Made by a program: the position numbers and the translations under genes
From: an uncultured Bacteroidia bacterium
GTDB taxonomy: Bacteria; Bacteroidota; Bacteroidia; Bacteroidales; UBA932
DNA: 64,000 nt
Assembly (NCBI GenBank): GCA_902789395.1
Contig: CADANY010000009.1
Location: forward strand, 61,112 to 125,111
Direction of reading: 5' to 3'
Notes under the pieces: model-generated
Databases searched by the model: none
What the model was told of the DNA's origin: nothing
Seen by the model: the letters and a program-made list of their open reading frames with translations, nothing else
Shown here: piece by piece, positions 32,746-41,668 of the stretch
Position numbering within the stretch: the stretch's first letter is position 1
Layout: the number at the start of each line of letters is the position of its first letter

Positions 32746-35700
32746 GAAGAAAGGGATTTCGGATAGCGGATTGTGAAACAGGCTCCGCCGAGGGTGAAGG
32801 ACTTCGAATACTGGATTTCCCCACGGCAGCGTTCGATAACGGTCCGGCTGATGGCAAGACCGAGTCCGGTACCGCTGGATTTCGTTGTAAAGTTGGGCGT
32901 AAAGAGCTTCGAACGGTTCTCATCCTTGACTCCGGGTCCATTGTCTTCGACGACAATATCGTAGAAACCCTCCCTGGAAGAATGACGGAGAGAAATCCGG
33001 ACGTGACCGGGTACGGGTTCGGCGCCGGCCTCGGTCTCGGCGGCCTGCCTGCCCTCGATCGCCTGGATCGAATTGGTGATCAGGTTGACGAGCACCCGGG
33101 TCAGCTGCGGTTTCGGGCCTTCGATCTTAGCCCCCTCAAGGCCGAAATACTCAACTGAGATGGAATCGCGGCCGGAGAAGAGCATCACCTCATCCCGGAT
33201 CAGGGCATCCAGGTCGATCGGAACCGGAACTTCGGAATAGAGTTTAGCGAAGGTCGAGAATTCATTTGCCGTATCTGCCAGCACATCAATATGTTCCAGG
33301 ATAACGCCGGCCACCTCGTCAAACTTGTCTTCCCAGCCGCGTTTTCCGGAGGACTTCATCCGGATCAGCATCTGGAGCTGGAGTTTGATCGGGGTCAGCG
33401 GATTCTTGATTTCATGGGCAACCTGCCGGGCCATGGCACTCCAGGCCTTGTCACGCTCTGCCTGCGCCAATTGGCGCGTACTGTCTGAAAGATCATGGAC
33501 CATCCGGTTATACGCCGCGACCAGCGAGGAAATCTCATCATCCCGGTCATAGATAATATATTCGAGGTGGTCGATATCCGCGACACTCATCTTCCGGCTC
33601 ATCTCACTCAGCGGTTTGAGCAGTTTGGATATGACCGTCGAAGTCACCAGACGGGCAATGATCAACAGGAGGAGGAACGCCGTGATAATCGTCGCGACGT
33701 GGGAAATCGCTTCCGTTTCGAGGTCGTAGTTCTGGTCCGTATAGGGAGAACTGACGATAGCGAGCATTTTCCCGTCGCTGTTGAATACAGGAGCATAGAG
33801 CGAGTAGTAGCGATGGGAGGAGAGGGTCTCTTTATGGATATAGGACCGGCGGTGGTTCCGCTGGATATTGTAGATCGCCTCTTCATTGATCCGGTATCCC
33901 ATGATCATCCGCTCGAAGATTTCAGGGGTCGTCGTCATAAAGAGTATGCCGGAGGGCGTGTAAAGAGAGATATCGCTCCCTACTGTATTGGCGATGCCCT
34001 CGACAAAGGCCATGACATCCTGGTTCCGGGCCAGGTCCTGATAGGACGAAGCCTGGCGCATCCCGTCTTGAAGCATGGACTGGATCGTATTGATCTTGGA
34101 GGACATGATCGATTTCATGTCCGTCTCGTTGCGCCGGTAGACAAAATAGAGGCTGAAAACGGACATGGCAACCAGGGTCAGGGTCAGCGAGACATAGATC
34201 ACGCCGTTGATCCGCGACTTGTAATAGCTCCGCTCGCGGACTTTGTCCGCCCTCCGCCGGGAAGTCGCTGCCGTCAGGAGCAGGAACGCGATGATCGCCA
34301 GGAGGAACCCTTCGACGATGTAACTCAGCACCTCGGTTTTCTCACGGGAAATGACAATCATCTCATCATCGGCCGTCCGGTGCAGGAAATGGGTATATCC
34401 GTCCAGATTCAAGGTTCCGGACTCTCCCGGCTCGCCAACGAACCGAAAGCGCTCGGGGGTGACGGTAGGATAGGAATACGCACCCTTGTAATTGACGAGA
34501 TGGTCGGAGACGTATCGGGCATAGGAATAATTGACCGGGACAATGACCCGTCCGGGTTCCGAGATACCCAGCAGGCTCAGATAGCCCCGGTCTTCCCGGT
34601 TGGACTTGGACTCGACATTGACCATGACCGACGCCGTCCCGGAAACATCCGAGACATAGAAAAACAGTCCCGAATAGCGGGCCCTTCCGCTGAGGTCCCG
34701 GCTATAATAGAAATTCGAATCGTCCGAAATCCGGTAACCGCCCTTGATCCGGTCATTGAAAAGCATCTCCAGGGCCGGATTATTTTCCATTCCTTCCAGT
34801 TTGCGGACGGAAATATCATAATTCTGCGAGATGCGCCCCAGATAGGCATCCGTCAGCCGGTTCACGAGCAAACGCTCGCTGCCGCCCAGCGGAGCGACCG
34901 CTACGAGAACCGGATCCGCCGCAATCGCCGGTTCCAGGCGCCGGAGCTGGATTTCGAGGGAAATATCCCGGTCCATGGCCAACCGGTTGCTCCACACATC
35001 GACCCGGCTCTGTTCCTTCTTGAATCCATAAAAGGAAGAAGCAAAGACGAAATATACGGCCGTAGCGACGGCGAAAAAGACGCGGCCGGTGCGGGAGAAG
35101 GAATCATACCGGATCCCCGTAAACCGCCTGGCAGATGGGGCCAGCATCTGCAGCAGGAGCGGCACCGTCATCGCGAGCAGAAGGAAAGACAGGTAGACAA
35201 GGCCGGAATAAGCGGACAGGGTACTGATCTTATATAGTTCCAGCGTGATGCCGGAGTTCAGGACAATGCTCTTAAAGGTAAAGTGGATATAAACCACGAT
35301 GGAGGCCATCATAAGAAGATTCAGCCCCCCGGCGATCCCCAGACGCATCCGGGCCTTCCGTCCCGTCAGGTAGTCCAGGATCGACCACCGTGCCATATAC
35401 ATATCCACGACCAGGATTGTTGCCAGGAAATTGATCAGCAGCACTGCCCCGAGGGAATAGCGGACGGGGCCGTCGGCGTAGAGCAAAGGGGAGAAGATAT
35501 GGGAAGCGCTTCCGCCGAAAAAGATTCCATAAATATAGATCGCAGCGACAACCAGGGTCTGCAAAATTGCGACAAGGATCAGTCTGCGGATCGATTTCTG
35601 GCAAGAGAGGAACAGCAGGGACGCCAGCATGAACAGGCAGACCGCAATCCAGAAGAGCCAGTAATTGGAGACGATACGGGTTTCCTCAACGGTCTCGGAA

Positions 35701-36308
35701 GTAATCTTGAACAGCGGCGTCCCTCCGATCAGGACCGGATTCCCGATACTTCCGGAAAGAGGCTGGATGGAGAACCGGTCCGTAATCCGGAACCGGGGAT
35801 TGATTCCGTTGAAGGAAGACTCGTCGAGTTCGTTCTGGACCTCAAGGGCCGCAATGACCTTGCATCCGTCTCCTTCGACGGCCTTGATCAGATACCATTT
35901 CGGCCCGTAATTCACATAAGAAAGCTGCCCGGTTACGTCAAGGAGCGGGGAGATGACCTGGGTCCTGGAACTCCCGAAACGTTGCTCCAGGGAGAAGCGG
36001 CGGATATCGTCCGTCTGGATCGGGAACTGATGGACCCAGGACTGAAGCGTATCCGCAACATACTTGTACACAACCATATCCGATGGGAGCTTCCATAACG
36101 GAATCCATTCGGTCGGATCCGTGGCAATCGCCTCTTCGGCATAGGTATCCAGCAGTGCGATCCGCTGCTCGACCTTCCGGCCGAGGTTTTCCGCGGCCGT
36201 CTCCATGTTCACGGGGCCCCGGCTCATCAAAAGGGACACCGCCACCATCACGATAGCGAGGAGTCCTGTGGCAACCGCCACCCATTGTCTGAGCCTTATG
36301 TTACTCAT
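32733..36308 (-). CDS. Large NtrY-like multi-pass sensor histidine kinase
   Basis: 1191 residues. A first helix (about 9-28) and an extracytoplasmic domain are followed by a block of about six helices (215-425), a second extracytoplasmic domain (430-655), two more helices (about 655-715), a third external segment and a last helix near 850. Then come HAMP, the H box ARQVAHEIKNPLTPIKLQLQML and an ATPase domain with NLITNSIQA, EDNGPGV and GTGLGLAISRTV. HEIKNPLTP is typical of NtrB/NtrY kinases that pair with NtrC-type regulators; one is encoded 1.7 kb away (38033-39181). It overlaps rlmH by 8 bases. Confidence 0.88.
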   Translation of the reverse strand: MSNIRLRQWVAVATGLLAIVMVAVSLLMSRGPVNMETAAENLGRKVEQRIALLDTYAEEAIATDPTEWIPLWKLPSDMVVYKYVADTLQSWVHQFPIQTDDIRRFSLEQRFGSSRTQVISPLLDVTGQLSYVNYGPKWYLIKAVEGDGCKVIAALEVQNELDESSFNGINPRFRITDRFSIQPLSGSIGNPVLIGGTPLFKITSETVEETRIVSNYWLFWIAVCLFMLASLLFLSCQKSIRRLILVAILQTLVVAAIYIYGIFFGGSASHIFSPLLYADGPVRYSLGAVLLINFLATILVVDMYMARWSILDYLTGRKARMRLGIAGGLNLLMMASIVVYIHFTFKSIVLNSGITLELYKISTLSAYSGLVYLSFLLLAMTVPLLLQMLAPSARRFTGIRYDSFSRTGRVFFAVATAVYFVFASSFYGFKKEQSRVDVWSNRLAMDRDISLEIQLRRLEPAIAADPVLVAVAPLGGSERLLVNRLTDAYLGRISQNYDISVRKLEGMENNPALEMLFNDRIKGGYRISDDSNFYYSRDLSGRARYSGLFFYVSDVSGTASVMVNVESKSNREDRGYLSLLGISEPGRVIVPVNYSYARYVSDHLVNYKGAYSYPTVTPERFRFVGEPGESGTLNLDGYTHFLHRTADDEMIVISREKTEVLSYIVEGFLLAIIAFLLLTAATSRRRADKVRERSYYKSRINGVIYVSLTLTLVAMSVFSLYFVYRRNETDMKSIMSSKINTIQSMLQDGMRQASSYQDLARNQDVMAFVEGIANTVGSDISLYTPSGILFMTTTPEIFERMIMGYRINEEAIYNIQRNHRRSYIHKETLSSHRYYSLYAPVFNSDGKMLAIVSSPYTDQNYDLETEAISHVATIITAFLLLLIIARLVTSTVISKLLKPLSEMSRKMSVADIDHLEYIIYDRDDEISSLVAAYNRMVHDLSDSTRQLAQAERDKAWSAMARQVAHEIKNPLTPIKLQLQMLIRMKSSGKRGWEDKFDEVAGVILEHIDVLADTANEFSTFAKLYSEVPVPIDLDALIRDEVMLFSGRDSISVEYFGLEGAKIEGPKPQLTRVLVNLITNSIQAIEGRQAAETEAGAEPVPGHVRISLRHSSREGFYDIVVEDNGPGVKDENRSKLFTPNFTTKSSGTGLGLAISRTVIERCRGEIQYSKSFTLGGACFTIRYPKSLSSSFS

Positions 36309-36771
36309 GGTGATAGGGTTCTCCCTTCAAAATTGTAAATGCCCTGTACAACTGCTCTGCAAATATCGTTCTCACCATCTGGTGGGAAAAGGTCATCCGG
36401 GACAGGGAAATCATTCCGTCCTTCCGGGCATAGACGGCCTCGGAATAGCCATAAGCGCCGCCGATGACGAAAACGGTATCCCTCCCCTTCTGCAAGAGAT
36501 CCCCTACCTGTGCCGCAAATTCGACGGACCGGTACTCGCGCCCCCGTTCGTCGAGGAGAATTACCCTGTCGGAAGGCTTGAGCGCCTTGAGAATCAGCTC
36601 ACCCTCTTTTTCCTTAATCTGGTCACGGGAGAGGGAGGCTGCATTTTTGAGCTGGGGAATCTCGACGATGCGGAATGGAATATAATGCCCAAGCCTTGAC
36701 ACATACAGTTCCAGGCCCTCTTTTACCCATTTCACATCCGTCTTTCCGACGGTCAGCAGCGTAATATCCAT
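36301..36771 (-). CDS. rlmH: 23S rRNA (pseudouridine-1915-N3)-methyltransferase
   Basis: A 156-residue SPOUT methyltransferase of the usual RlmH length. Diagnostic regions are VILLDERGREYRSVEFAAQ, the SAM-binding knot VFVIGGAYGY, and the C-terminal MTFSHQMVRTIFAEQLYRAF followed by GEPYHHE. It methylates a pseudouridine in helix 69 of the 50S subunit. The kinase gene follows with an 8-base overlap, so translation is coupled. A promoter lies directly upstream. Confidence 0.97.
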   Translation of the reverse strand: MDITLLTVGKTDVKWVKEGLELYVSRLGHYIPFRIVEIPQLKNAASLSRDQIKEKEGELILKALKPSDRVILLDERGREYRSVEFAAQVGDLLQKGRDTVFVIGGAYGYSEAVYARKDGMISLSRMTFSHQMVRTIFAEQLYRAFTILKGEPYHHE

Positions 36772-36788
36772 CTGTCTTTAATCATCAG

Positions 36789-36820
36789 CAAAGATACGAA
36801 CATGGCTCGGTATTTGCAAG
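36789..36820 (-). promoter_or_regulatory. Promoter of rlmH-kinase operon
   Basis: On the minus strand CTTG (36817-36820) is 20 bases from TATCTTTG (36789-36796). The -7 box is a full match and the -33 has one mismatch. Confidence 0.65.
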
Positions 36821-36832
36821 AAAATAGACGGC

Positions 36833-37246
36833 ATGAAAAAGTTGACTCTCATTCTTCTGATGGCCCTCGGCCTGATAGCAGGATCGGACGTATCCGCCCA
36901 GCAAAGCGGATACGAAGTTTTCGTTCCGATCGCCAAATATATATCCAAGGGAGATGTAACGCGCCTGTCCGCCTGGTTTGCCGATAATCTGGAGATTTCG
37001 ATCATCTCCTCGACCAACGACTCCTCGCGGAACCAGGCCCGGCAGATCCTGAAAAGTTTCTTCGACAATTACACGCCCCGCTCCTTTGAGATCAACCACA
37101 TGGCATCGCGCGGGAATATGAAATATGCCCTTGGCGTGTTGAATGCCGGCGGGGAGATGTTTCTGGTAACGATTTTCATGAATTACAAAGATGATTCGTA
37201 CCAGATCCAGCAACTGAAAATCGAGCGCCAGACCGCTGTTTATTGA
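36833..37246 (+). CDS. DUF4783-family exported protein
   Basis: 137 residues with a signal peptide ending near SDVSAQQ. The mature part (VPIAKYISKGDVTRLSAWFADNLEISI, then QARQILKSFFDNYTPRSFEINH) matches the DUF4783 family found in Bacteroidota, whose fold resembles NTF2-like domains. No function is established. It stands alone between the divergent rlmH and the convergent efp. Confidence 0.85.
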   Translation: MKKLTLILLMALGLIAGSDVSAQQSGYEVFVPIAKYISKGDVTRLSAWFADNLEISIISSTNDSSRNQARQILKSFFDNYTPRSFEINHMASRGNMKYALGVLNAGGEMFLVTIFMNYKDDSYQIQQLKIERQTAVY

Positions 37247-37324
37247 TAGAAATCCAAGTTTGGCACGGTGATTGAAATAGGATAAGTCAAGGTTAGTTAT
37301 TTAGTTAATAATAGGGTTTACTAC

Positions 37325-37369
37325 AAAAAATGCAGTCACGCCGCGAAGGTCTGACTGCATTTTTCTTTT
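37325..37369. terminator. Bidirectional terminator between DUF4783 gene and efp
   Basis: ATGCAGTCA pairs with TGACTGCAT; the stem is preceded by a run of A and followed by TTTTTCTTTT, so it can stop transcription from both the plus-strand DUF4783 gene and the minus-strand efp. Confidence 0.8.
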
Positions 37370-37383
37370 ATGTGCGATCCGCC

Positions 37384-37953
37384 TTACTTGACGCGCTGGC
37401 CGTAGGAGCGGTCCGTCGTATTGACGGTAATCATCTCACCTGCCTCGATGAAAAGCGGAACCATGATCTTCGCTCCGGTTTCGAGGGTGACCTCCTTCAG
37501 GGCGGACGTCGTTGCGGTATTGCCCTTGACGGCCGGTTCAGCATACGTTACCTCCAGGGTCACATAGGTCGGAAGTTCGCAGGTAAGGCACTTTTCCTCC
37601 GGTTCGGTAACGAACATCATCTCAACATGCTGGCCTTCTTTCATCAGGTCGGCGTTCTCGACGACGTCCTTCGGCAGGGAAATCTGCTCATAGGTCTCTT
37701 CGTGCATGAAATTGAAACCGTCCTCATCCCCGTAAAGGAACTGATAAGGCCTTCTTTCGACCGTGATGGTATCGATCTTGGCACCCGCGGTGAACGTGTT
37801 CTCAAGGATACGTCCGTTCTCCAGGTTGCGGAGTTTAGTCTTAACGAAAGCAGGGCCCTTGCCCGGTTTGACATGCTGGAACCACACGATCATGCACGGC
37901 TTGCCGTTGAAATCGAGGTAAAGTCCATTCTTGAAATCAGCTGTTGTTGCCAT
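37384..37953 (-). CDS. efp: Elongation factor P
   Basis: 189 residues in three beta-barrel domains, the normal EF-P length. The tip loop reads HVKPGKGPAFVKTKLRN, with a lysine at the position that is beta-lysylated in E. coli. The C-terminal signature region contains TGAKIMVPLFIEAGEMITVNT. It relieves ribosome stalling at polyproline. The Pro-rich linker of DnaX in this window is an obvious potential client. It is monocistronic, with its own promoter and a terminator. Confidence 0.97.
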   Translation of the reverse strand: MATTADFKNGLYLDFNGKPCMIVWFQHVKPGKGPAFVKTKLRNLENGRILENTFTAGAKIDTITVERRPYQFLYGDEDGFNFMHEETYEQISLPKDVVENADLMKEGQHVEMMFVTEPEEKCLTCELPTYVTLEVTYAEPAVKGNTATTSALKEVTLETGAKIMVPLFIEAGEMITVNTTDRSYGQRVK

Positions 37954-37999
37954 AAAAAATATTTTTGTTTGTCAATAATTACGATTGCGTTAGAACATG

Positions 38000-38031
38000 C
38001 AAAAATAATCAATCGCGGATTTTTCTGCAAA
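38000..38031 (-). promoter_or_regulatory. Promoter of efp
   Basis: On the minus strand TTTG (38028-38031) lies 20 bases from TATTTTTG (38000-38007), an exact consensus match, starting just past the regulator stop codon. Confidence 0.8.
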
Positions 38032-38032
38032 T

Positions 38033-39181
38033 TTATATGACATAATCCCTTATGTCCTGTACTGAAACCGGGTTTCCGCCCAGGATCAGAAGCCGCTCCA
38101 CGATATTCTGCAGTTCCCGGATATTGCCCGGCCAGGATCGTTCCATCAGCAGTTCGACAGCGTCGGAGGCAAACGGACGGAAAGGCTTCCCTTCCTTGTT
38201 GCAGTAACGTTCAGAGAAGTAATTGATCAGCAGCGGGATATCATCTTTCCGCTCATCAAGCGGCGGAACACGGAGTACGATGACACTGAGACGATGGTAG
38301 AGGTCTTCCCGGAAGTTTCCTTTCGCAATCTCTTCCTGGAGATTCTTGTTCGTCGCGGCAATGACCCGGACGTCTACCGTAATTTCCTTGTCCCCTCCGA
38401 CGGGGGTCAGTTTCCGCTCCTGCAGGACGCGGAGGACCTTCGCCTGGGCAGCCAGGCTCATGTCTCCGATCTCATCGAGGAAGATCGTGCCGCCGTCCGC
38501 CTGCTCGAATTTCCCTTTATGGTCCCGGACCGCGGAGGTAAACGAACCTTTTTTATGGCCGAAGAGTTCGCTGTCAATCAGTTCCGACGGGATAGCGGCA
38601 CAGTTGACCTCGACGTACGGCATCATCGAACGGGGAGAAAGCTGGTAGAGACTCTGCGCGACAAGTTCCTTGCCGGAACCGTTCGGTCCGGTAATCAGGA
38701 CGCTGGCATGGGTCGGGGCGACTTTGGCAATCATCTCTTTCAGATGCACGATCCCGGCGGACTCGCCGATCATTTCCTTTCCATAGATCTTCTTTTTCAG
38801 GATCTTGGTTTCCTTGACCAGGTTCGCCTTGTCCGTCGCATTCTTGATCGTAATCAGGATCCGGTTCAGATCCAGCGGCTTTTCGATGAAATCAAAGGCG
38901 CCTTTCTTGATGCATTCAACCGCCGTATTGATATCCGCATGGCCGGAAATCATAACGATCGGGGTCTCCACCCCGTCTTCGATCAGTTTCGAAAGGACCT
39001 CGATTCCGTCCATCCCAGGCATCTTGATGTCGCAGAAAATGGCATCATACTTCTCCTTTTCCGCCTTTTCGCATCCGTCAGAGCCGTTTTCCGCCGTATC
39101 GACCTTATAGTCCTCCATCTCGAGGATCTCTTTCAGGGAATTGCGGATCGACCGCTCGTCATCTATGATCAGTATCTTCAT
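38033..39181 (-). CDS. NtrC-like response regulator without a DNA-binding domain
   Basis: 382 residues: a receiver (1-120, DDE pocket, phosphoacceptor Asp in FCDIKMPGMDG, Lys in FIEKPLDL) and a sigma54-type AAA+ domain (about 140-370). The latter has Walker A GPNGSGKELVAQ, Walker B GGTIFLDEIGDM and WPGNIRELQN. The sigma54 contact loop usually reading GAFTGA is GSFTSA here. The protein stops at DIRDYVI, where NtrC relatives continue with a Fis-type helix-turn-helix. The NtrY-like kinase at 32733-36308 is a plausible partner. Confidence 0.9.
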   Translation of the reverse strand: MKILIIDDERSIRNSLKEILEMEDYKVDTAENGSDGCEKAEKEKYDAIFCDIKMPGMDGIEVLSKLIEDGVETPIVMISGHADINTAVECIKKGAFDFIEKPLDLNRILITIKNATDKANLVKETKILKKKIYGKEMIGESAGIVHLKEMIAKVAPTHASVLITGPNGSGKELVAQSLYQLSPRSMMPYVEVNCAAIPSELIDSELFGHKKGSFTSAVRDHKGKFEQADGGTIFLDEIGDMSLAAQAKVLRVLQERKLTPVGGDKEITVDVRVIAATNKNLQEEIAKGNFREDLYHRLSVIVLRVPPLDERKDDIPLLINYFSERYCNKEGKPFRPFASDAVELLMERSWPGNIRELQNIVERLLILGGNPVSVQDIRDYVI

Positions 39182-39239
39182 GTTTGGGAATTTTTACAAA
39201 TATCGGACATTTTTTTCATCTATTTCCATGAAATTTTCA

Positions 39240-39247
39240 TATTTTTG
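39240..39247 (+). promoter_or_regulatory. Candidate -7 box of cmk-ispH
   Basis: TATTTTTG matches TAnnTTTG 21 bases before the cmk start codon. No clear TTTG is found 19-21 bases upstream, so only the -7 box is supported. Confidence 0.4.
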
Positions 39248-39268
39248 TTTTCTACCATACTTATTATT

Positions 39269-39985
39269 ATGTCCATACCAGATATTATCATAGCCGTTGA
39301 CGGCTACTCTTCTACCGGAAAGAGCACCTTTGCCAAGATGGTATCCGCAGAATTCGGTTTCCTTTATCTTGATTCCGGCGCCATGTACCGGGGCGTCACC
39401 CTATACGCCATGGAAAACGGAATGATCGCTGCAGACGGAAAGATTGACGAGGAGGCTCTCCGCGCCGACATTGACTCTCTGGATCTCCATTTCCGGAACC
39501 CGGAAGGAAGTACCCTCCTCTATCTCGGTGACCGTTGCATCGAAGGCGAGATCCGGACCCTTGCCGTATCTTCCCATGTCAGTCCGGTTTCCGCCATCCC
39601 GTTCGTGAGGAACTATGTCGATGCCAGGCTCCATGCTTTCAGCGCGGATGGACGCGTTATCATGGACGGAAGGGACATCGGAACGACTGTCTTTCCGAAC
39701 GCCGAAGTTAAAATCTTCATGACCGCCGATCCGGATGTCCGGGCTCAGCGCCGCTATGACGAGATGATTGCCAAGGGGCAGGAAGCGGACCTTGAAGAGG
39801 TCAAGAAAAACCTTCTGGAACGGGATTATATCGATTCGCACCGCGAAGTCTCCCCTCTTTCCCGCGCCGAGGACGCCTACGTCATGGACAATACCCACAT
39901 GACCCTCCACGAAGAGCTCGTCTGGATCCTCGGGCTCTTCCAGGGCCGGTTCTCGATTCTCGAAGCCCCCGCCCTGACGCACTGA
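39269..39985 (+). CDS. cmk: Cytidylate kinase
   Basis: 238 residues from MSIPDIIIAVDGYSSTGKST; the longer open frame overlaps the divergent regulator and is discarded. P-loop GYSSTGKST, then FGFLYLDSGAMYRGVTLYA, VIMDGRDIGTTVFPNAEVKIFM and a C-terminal RDYIDSHREVSPL define CMP kinase. It phosphorylates CMP/dCMP to the diphosphate. It ends three bases before ispH, an arrangement also known as cmk-ispH elsewhere. Confidence 0.96.
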   Translation: MSIPDIIIAVDGYSSTGKSTFAKMVSAEFGFLYLDSGAMYRGVTLYAMENGMIAADGKIDEEALRADIDSLDLHFRNPEGSTLLYLGDRCIEGEIRTLAVSSHVSPVSAIPFVRNYVDARLHAFSADGRVIMDGRDIGTTVFPNAEVKIFMTADPDVRAQRRYDEMIAKGQEADLEEVKKNLLERDYIDSHREVSPLSRAEDAYVMDNTHMTLHEELVWILGLFQGRFSILEAPALTH

Positions 39986-39988
39986 GGG

Positions 39989-40876
39989 ATGGATCTTACC
40001 GTTGAAATAGACCGTCATTCCGGGTTCTGCGGCGGCGTGATCCGTGCCATCGGGAAAGCGGAGGAATACCTGTCCTCCGAAGGGCAGGACCGCCTATACT
40101 CGCTCGGTGCGATCGTCCACAATGAGGCCGAACTCGACCGGCTGGGGAGGCAGGGCCTTGTCACGGTCGGGAGTGACGACCTGGAACGCCTTAAACCCGG
40201 TTCGACCCTCCTGATCCGGGCCCATGGCGAGCCTCCGGAGACTTACCGGAAGGCAGACGGGAAAGGGCTGCGGCTGATCGACTGTACCTGCCCGGTCGTT
40301 CTGAAACTGCAGGAAAGTATCCGGGAAGCCTATCTCAGGCTGCATGAAAACGGACGGAGCGGACAGCTTCTGATTTTCGGAAAGATCGGCCATGCAGAAG
40401 TGCTCGGCCTCCTCGGGCAGGTCGGCGGAGACGCACTCGTCGTCGAGAATGACGAAATGCTCGAATCCATGATTCGCGAAGGCAGGATCGATTTTTCCGA
40501 GCCTTTGGAGATTTTTTCCCAAACAACCAAGAGTCCGGACGGATTCGCCGCCATCTGTGACCGGCTCCGCGCCCATACGGACCGGCTCGTCATCCACAAC
40601 ACGATCTGCTCCCAGGTCGCGACCCGGCACGAAAAACTCAGCCGGTTTGCCGGAGAGCATGATCTGCTGCTGTTCGTATCAGGGAAGGCCAGCTCAAACG
40701 GGAAAGTGCTTTCCCAGCTTTGCCTGAAGGAGAATCCGCGGACCCATGTCATCGGATCTCCCGGGGAAATCCGCAGGGAGTGGTTCCGCGAAGGAGACCG
40801 CGTCGGAATCTGCGGAGCGACCTCCACGCCGAAATGGCTGCTGGAAGAAGTGGCCGAAGCCGTCCGGAATCTATAG
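39989..40876 (+). CDS. ispH: 4-hydroxy-3-methylbut-2-enyl diphosphate reductase
   Basis: 295 residues, the usual IspH length. The three cysteines that ligate the [4Fe-4S] cluster are visible in [16 protein letters not shown] and NTICSQV. It performs the last step of the MEP isoprenoid pathway, giving IPP and DMAPP. It follows cmk by three bases and converges with lptB, overlapping its 3' end by 6 bases. Confidence 0.96.
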   Translation: MDLTVEIDRHSGFCGGVIRAIGKAEEYLSSEGQDRLYSLGAIVHNEAELDRLGRQGLVTVGSDDLERLKPGSTLLIRAHGEPPETYRKADGKGLRLIDCTCPVVLKLQESIREAYLRLHENGRSGQLLIFGKIGHAEVLGLLGQVGGDALVVENDEMLESMIREGRIDFSEPLEIFSQTTKSPDGFAAICDRLRAHTDRLVIHNTICSQVATRHEKLSRFAGEHDLLLFVSGKASSNGKVLSQLCLKENPRTHVIGSPGEIRREWFREGDRVGICGATSTPKWLLEEVAEAVRNL

Positions 40877-41662
40877 GACCTTTCCGGCGGAAATCGCCTC
40901 CGCACGGGCACGTTCGACCGATTTGGAGCGTTTCAGCACAAATCCGGACCCGAGGTATTTTGTCCGGACATCCTCGTCCGCGGCAAGGGCTTCCGGCGTC
41001 CCTTCCTGCAGGATCGTTCCCTCATACAGGAGATAGGCACGGTCCGTTATGGCCAGGGTCTCGCCGACATTGTGGTCCGTAATGATGACACCGATATTGC
41101 GGTATTTCAGTTTCGCGATGATATACTGGATATCTTCGACGGCAATCGGGTCGACTCCGGCAAACGGTTCGTCAAGCAGGATGAATTTCGGGTCGACGGC
41201 CAGGGCACGCGCGATTTCACACCGCCGCCGCTCTCCGCCGGACAGCTGGATTCCCTTGCTCTTCCGCACCTTGGAGAGATTGAACTCATCGATCAGCTGC
41301 TCCAGCCGCTCTTTCCGCTGTTCACGGGTCATACCGCTTGTCGACTTGGACATCTCCATAACGGACATAATATTATCCTCGACGGACATCTTCCGGAACA
41401 CGGATGCCTCCTGGGGAAGGTAGCCGACGCCTTTCTGGGAGCGTTCATACATCGGAAGCTTCGTGATCTCCTCGTCATCGAGGAAAATCTGGCCGTCGTT
41501 GGGGACGATCTGGCCGGTAATCATATAGAAACTGGTCGTCTTGCCGGCTCCGTTCGGGCCGAGGAAACCGACGATTTCGCCCTGGTTCACTTCCATGGAA
41601 ACGCCCTTGACAACCGTCCGGACGCCATATTTCTTGACAAGATTCTTGCAGTGGAGTTTCAT
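40871..41662 (-). CDS. lptB: LPS export ABC transporter ATP-binding protein LptB
   Basis: 263 residues. Walker [11 protein letters not shown] loop in [24 protein letters not shown] signature [15 protein letters not shown], Walker [14 protein letters not shown] and the switch His in [10 protein letters not shown] are all present. [10 protein letters not shown] and FAGVDPIAV are characteristic of LptB. It powers LPS extraction with LptF/G. The C terminus is about 20 residues longer than E. coli LptB. It lies 6 bases after dnaX. Confidence 0.94.
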   Translation of the reverse strand: MKLHCKNLVKKYGVRTVVKGVSMEVNQGEIVGFLGPNGAGKTTSFYMITGQIVPNDGQIFLDDEEITKLPMYERSQKGVGYLPQEASVFRKMSVEDNIMSVMEMSKSTSGMTREQRKERLEQLIDEFNLSKVRKSKGIQLSGGERRRCEIARALAVDPKFILLDEPFAGVDPIAVEDIQYIIAKLKYRNIGVIITDHNVGETLAITDRAYLLYEGTILQEGTPEALAADEDVRTKYLGSGFVLKRSKSVERARAEAISAGKVL

Positions 41663-41668
41663 AAAGCA

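Noticed and set aside
33495..35237. A 580-codon plus-strand frame opposite the NtrY-like kinase
   Set aside because: Antisense shadow with no signal, membrane or family features.
37384..37953. An EF-P-like paralogue (YeiP) instead of EF-P
   Set aside because: Length, KPGKG loop and C-terminal signature fit EF-P itself.
38294..39268. Upstream extension of the cmk frame
   Set aside because: It overlaps the regulator gene on the other strand; CMP kinase homology begins exactly at MSIPDIIIAVDG.
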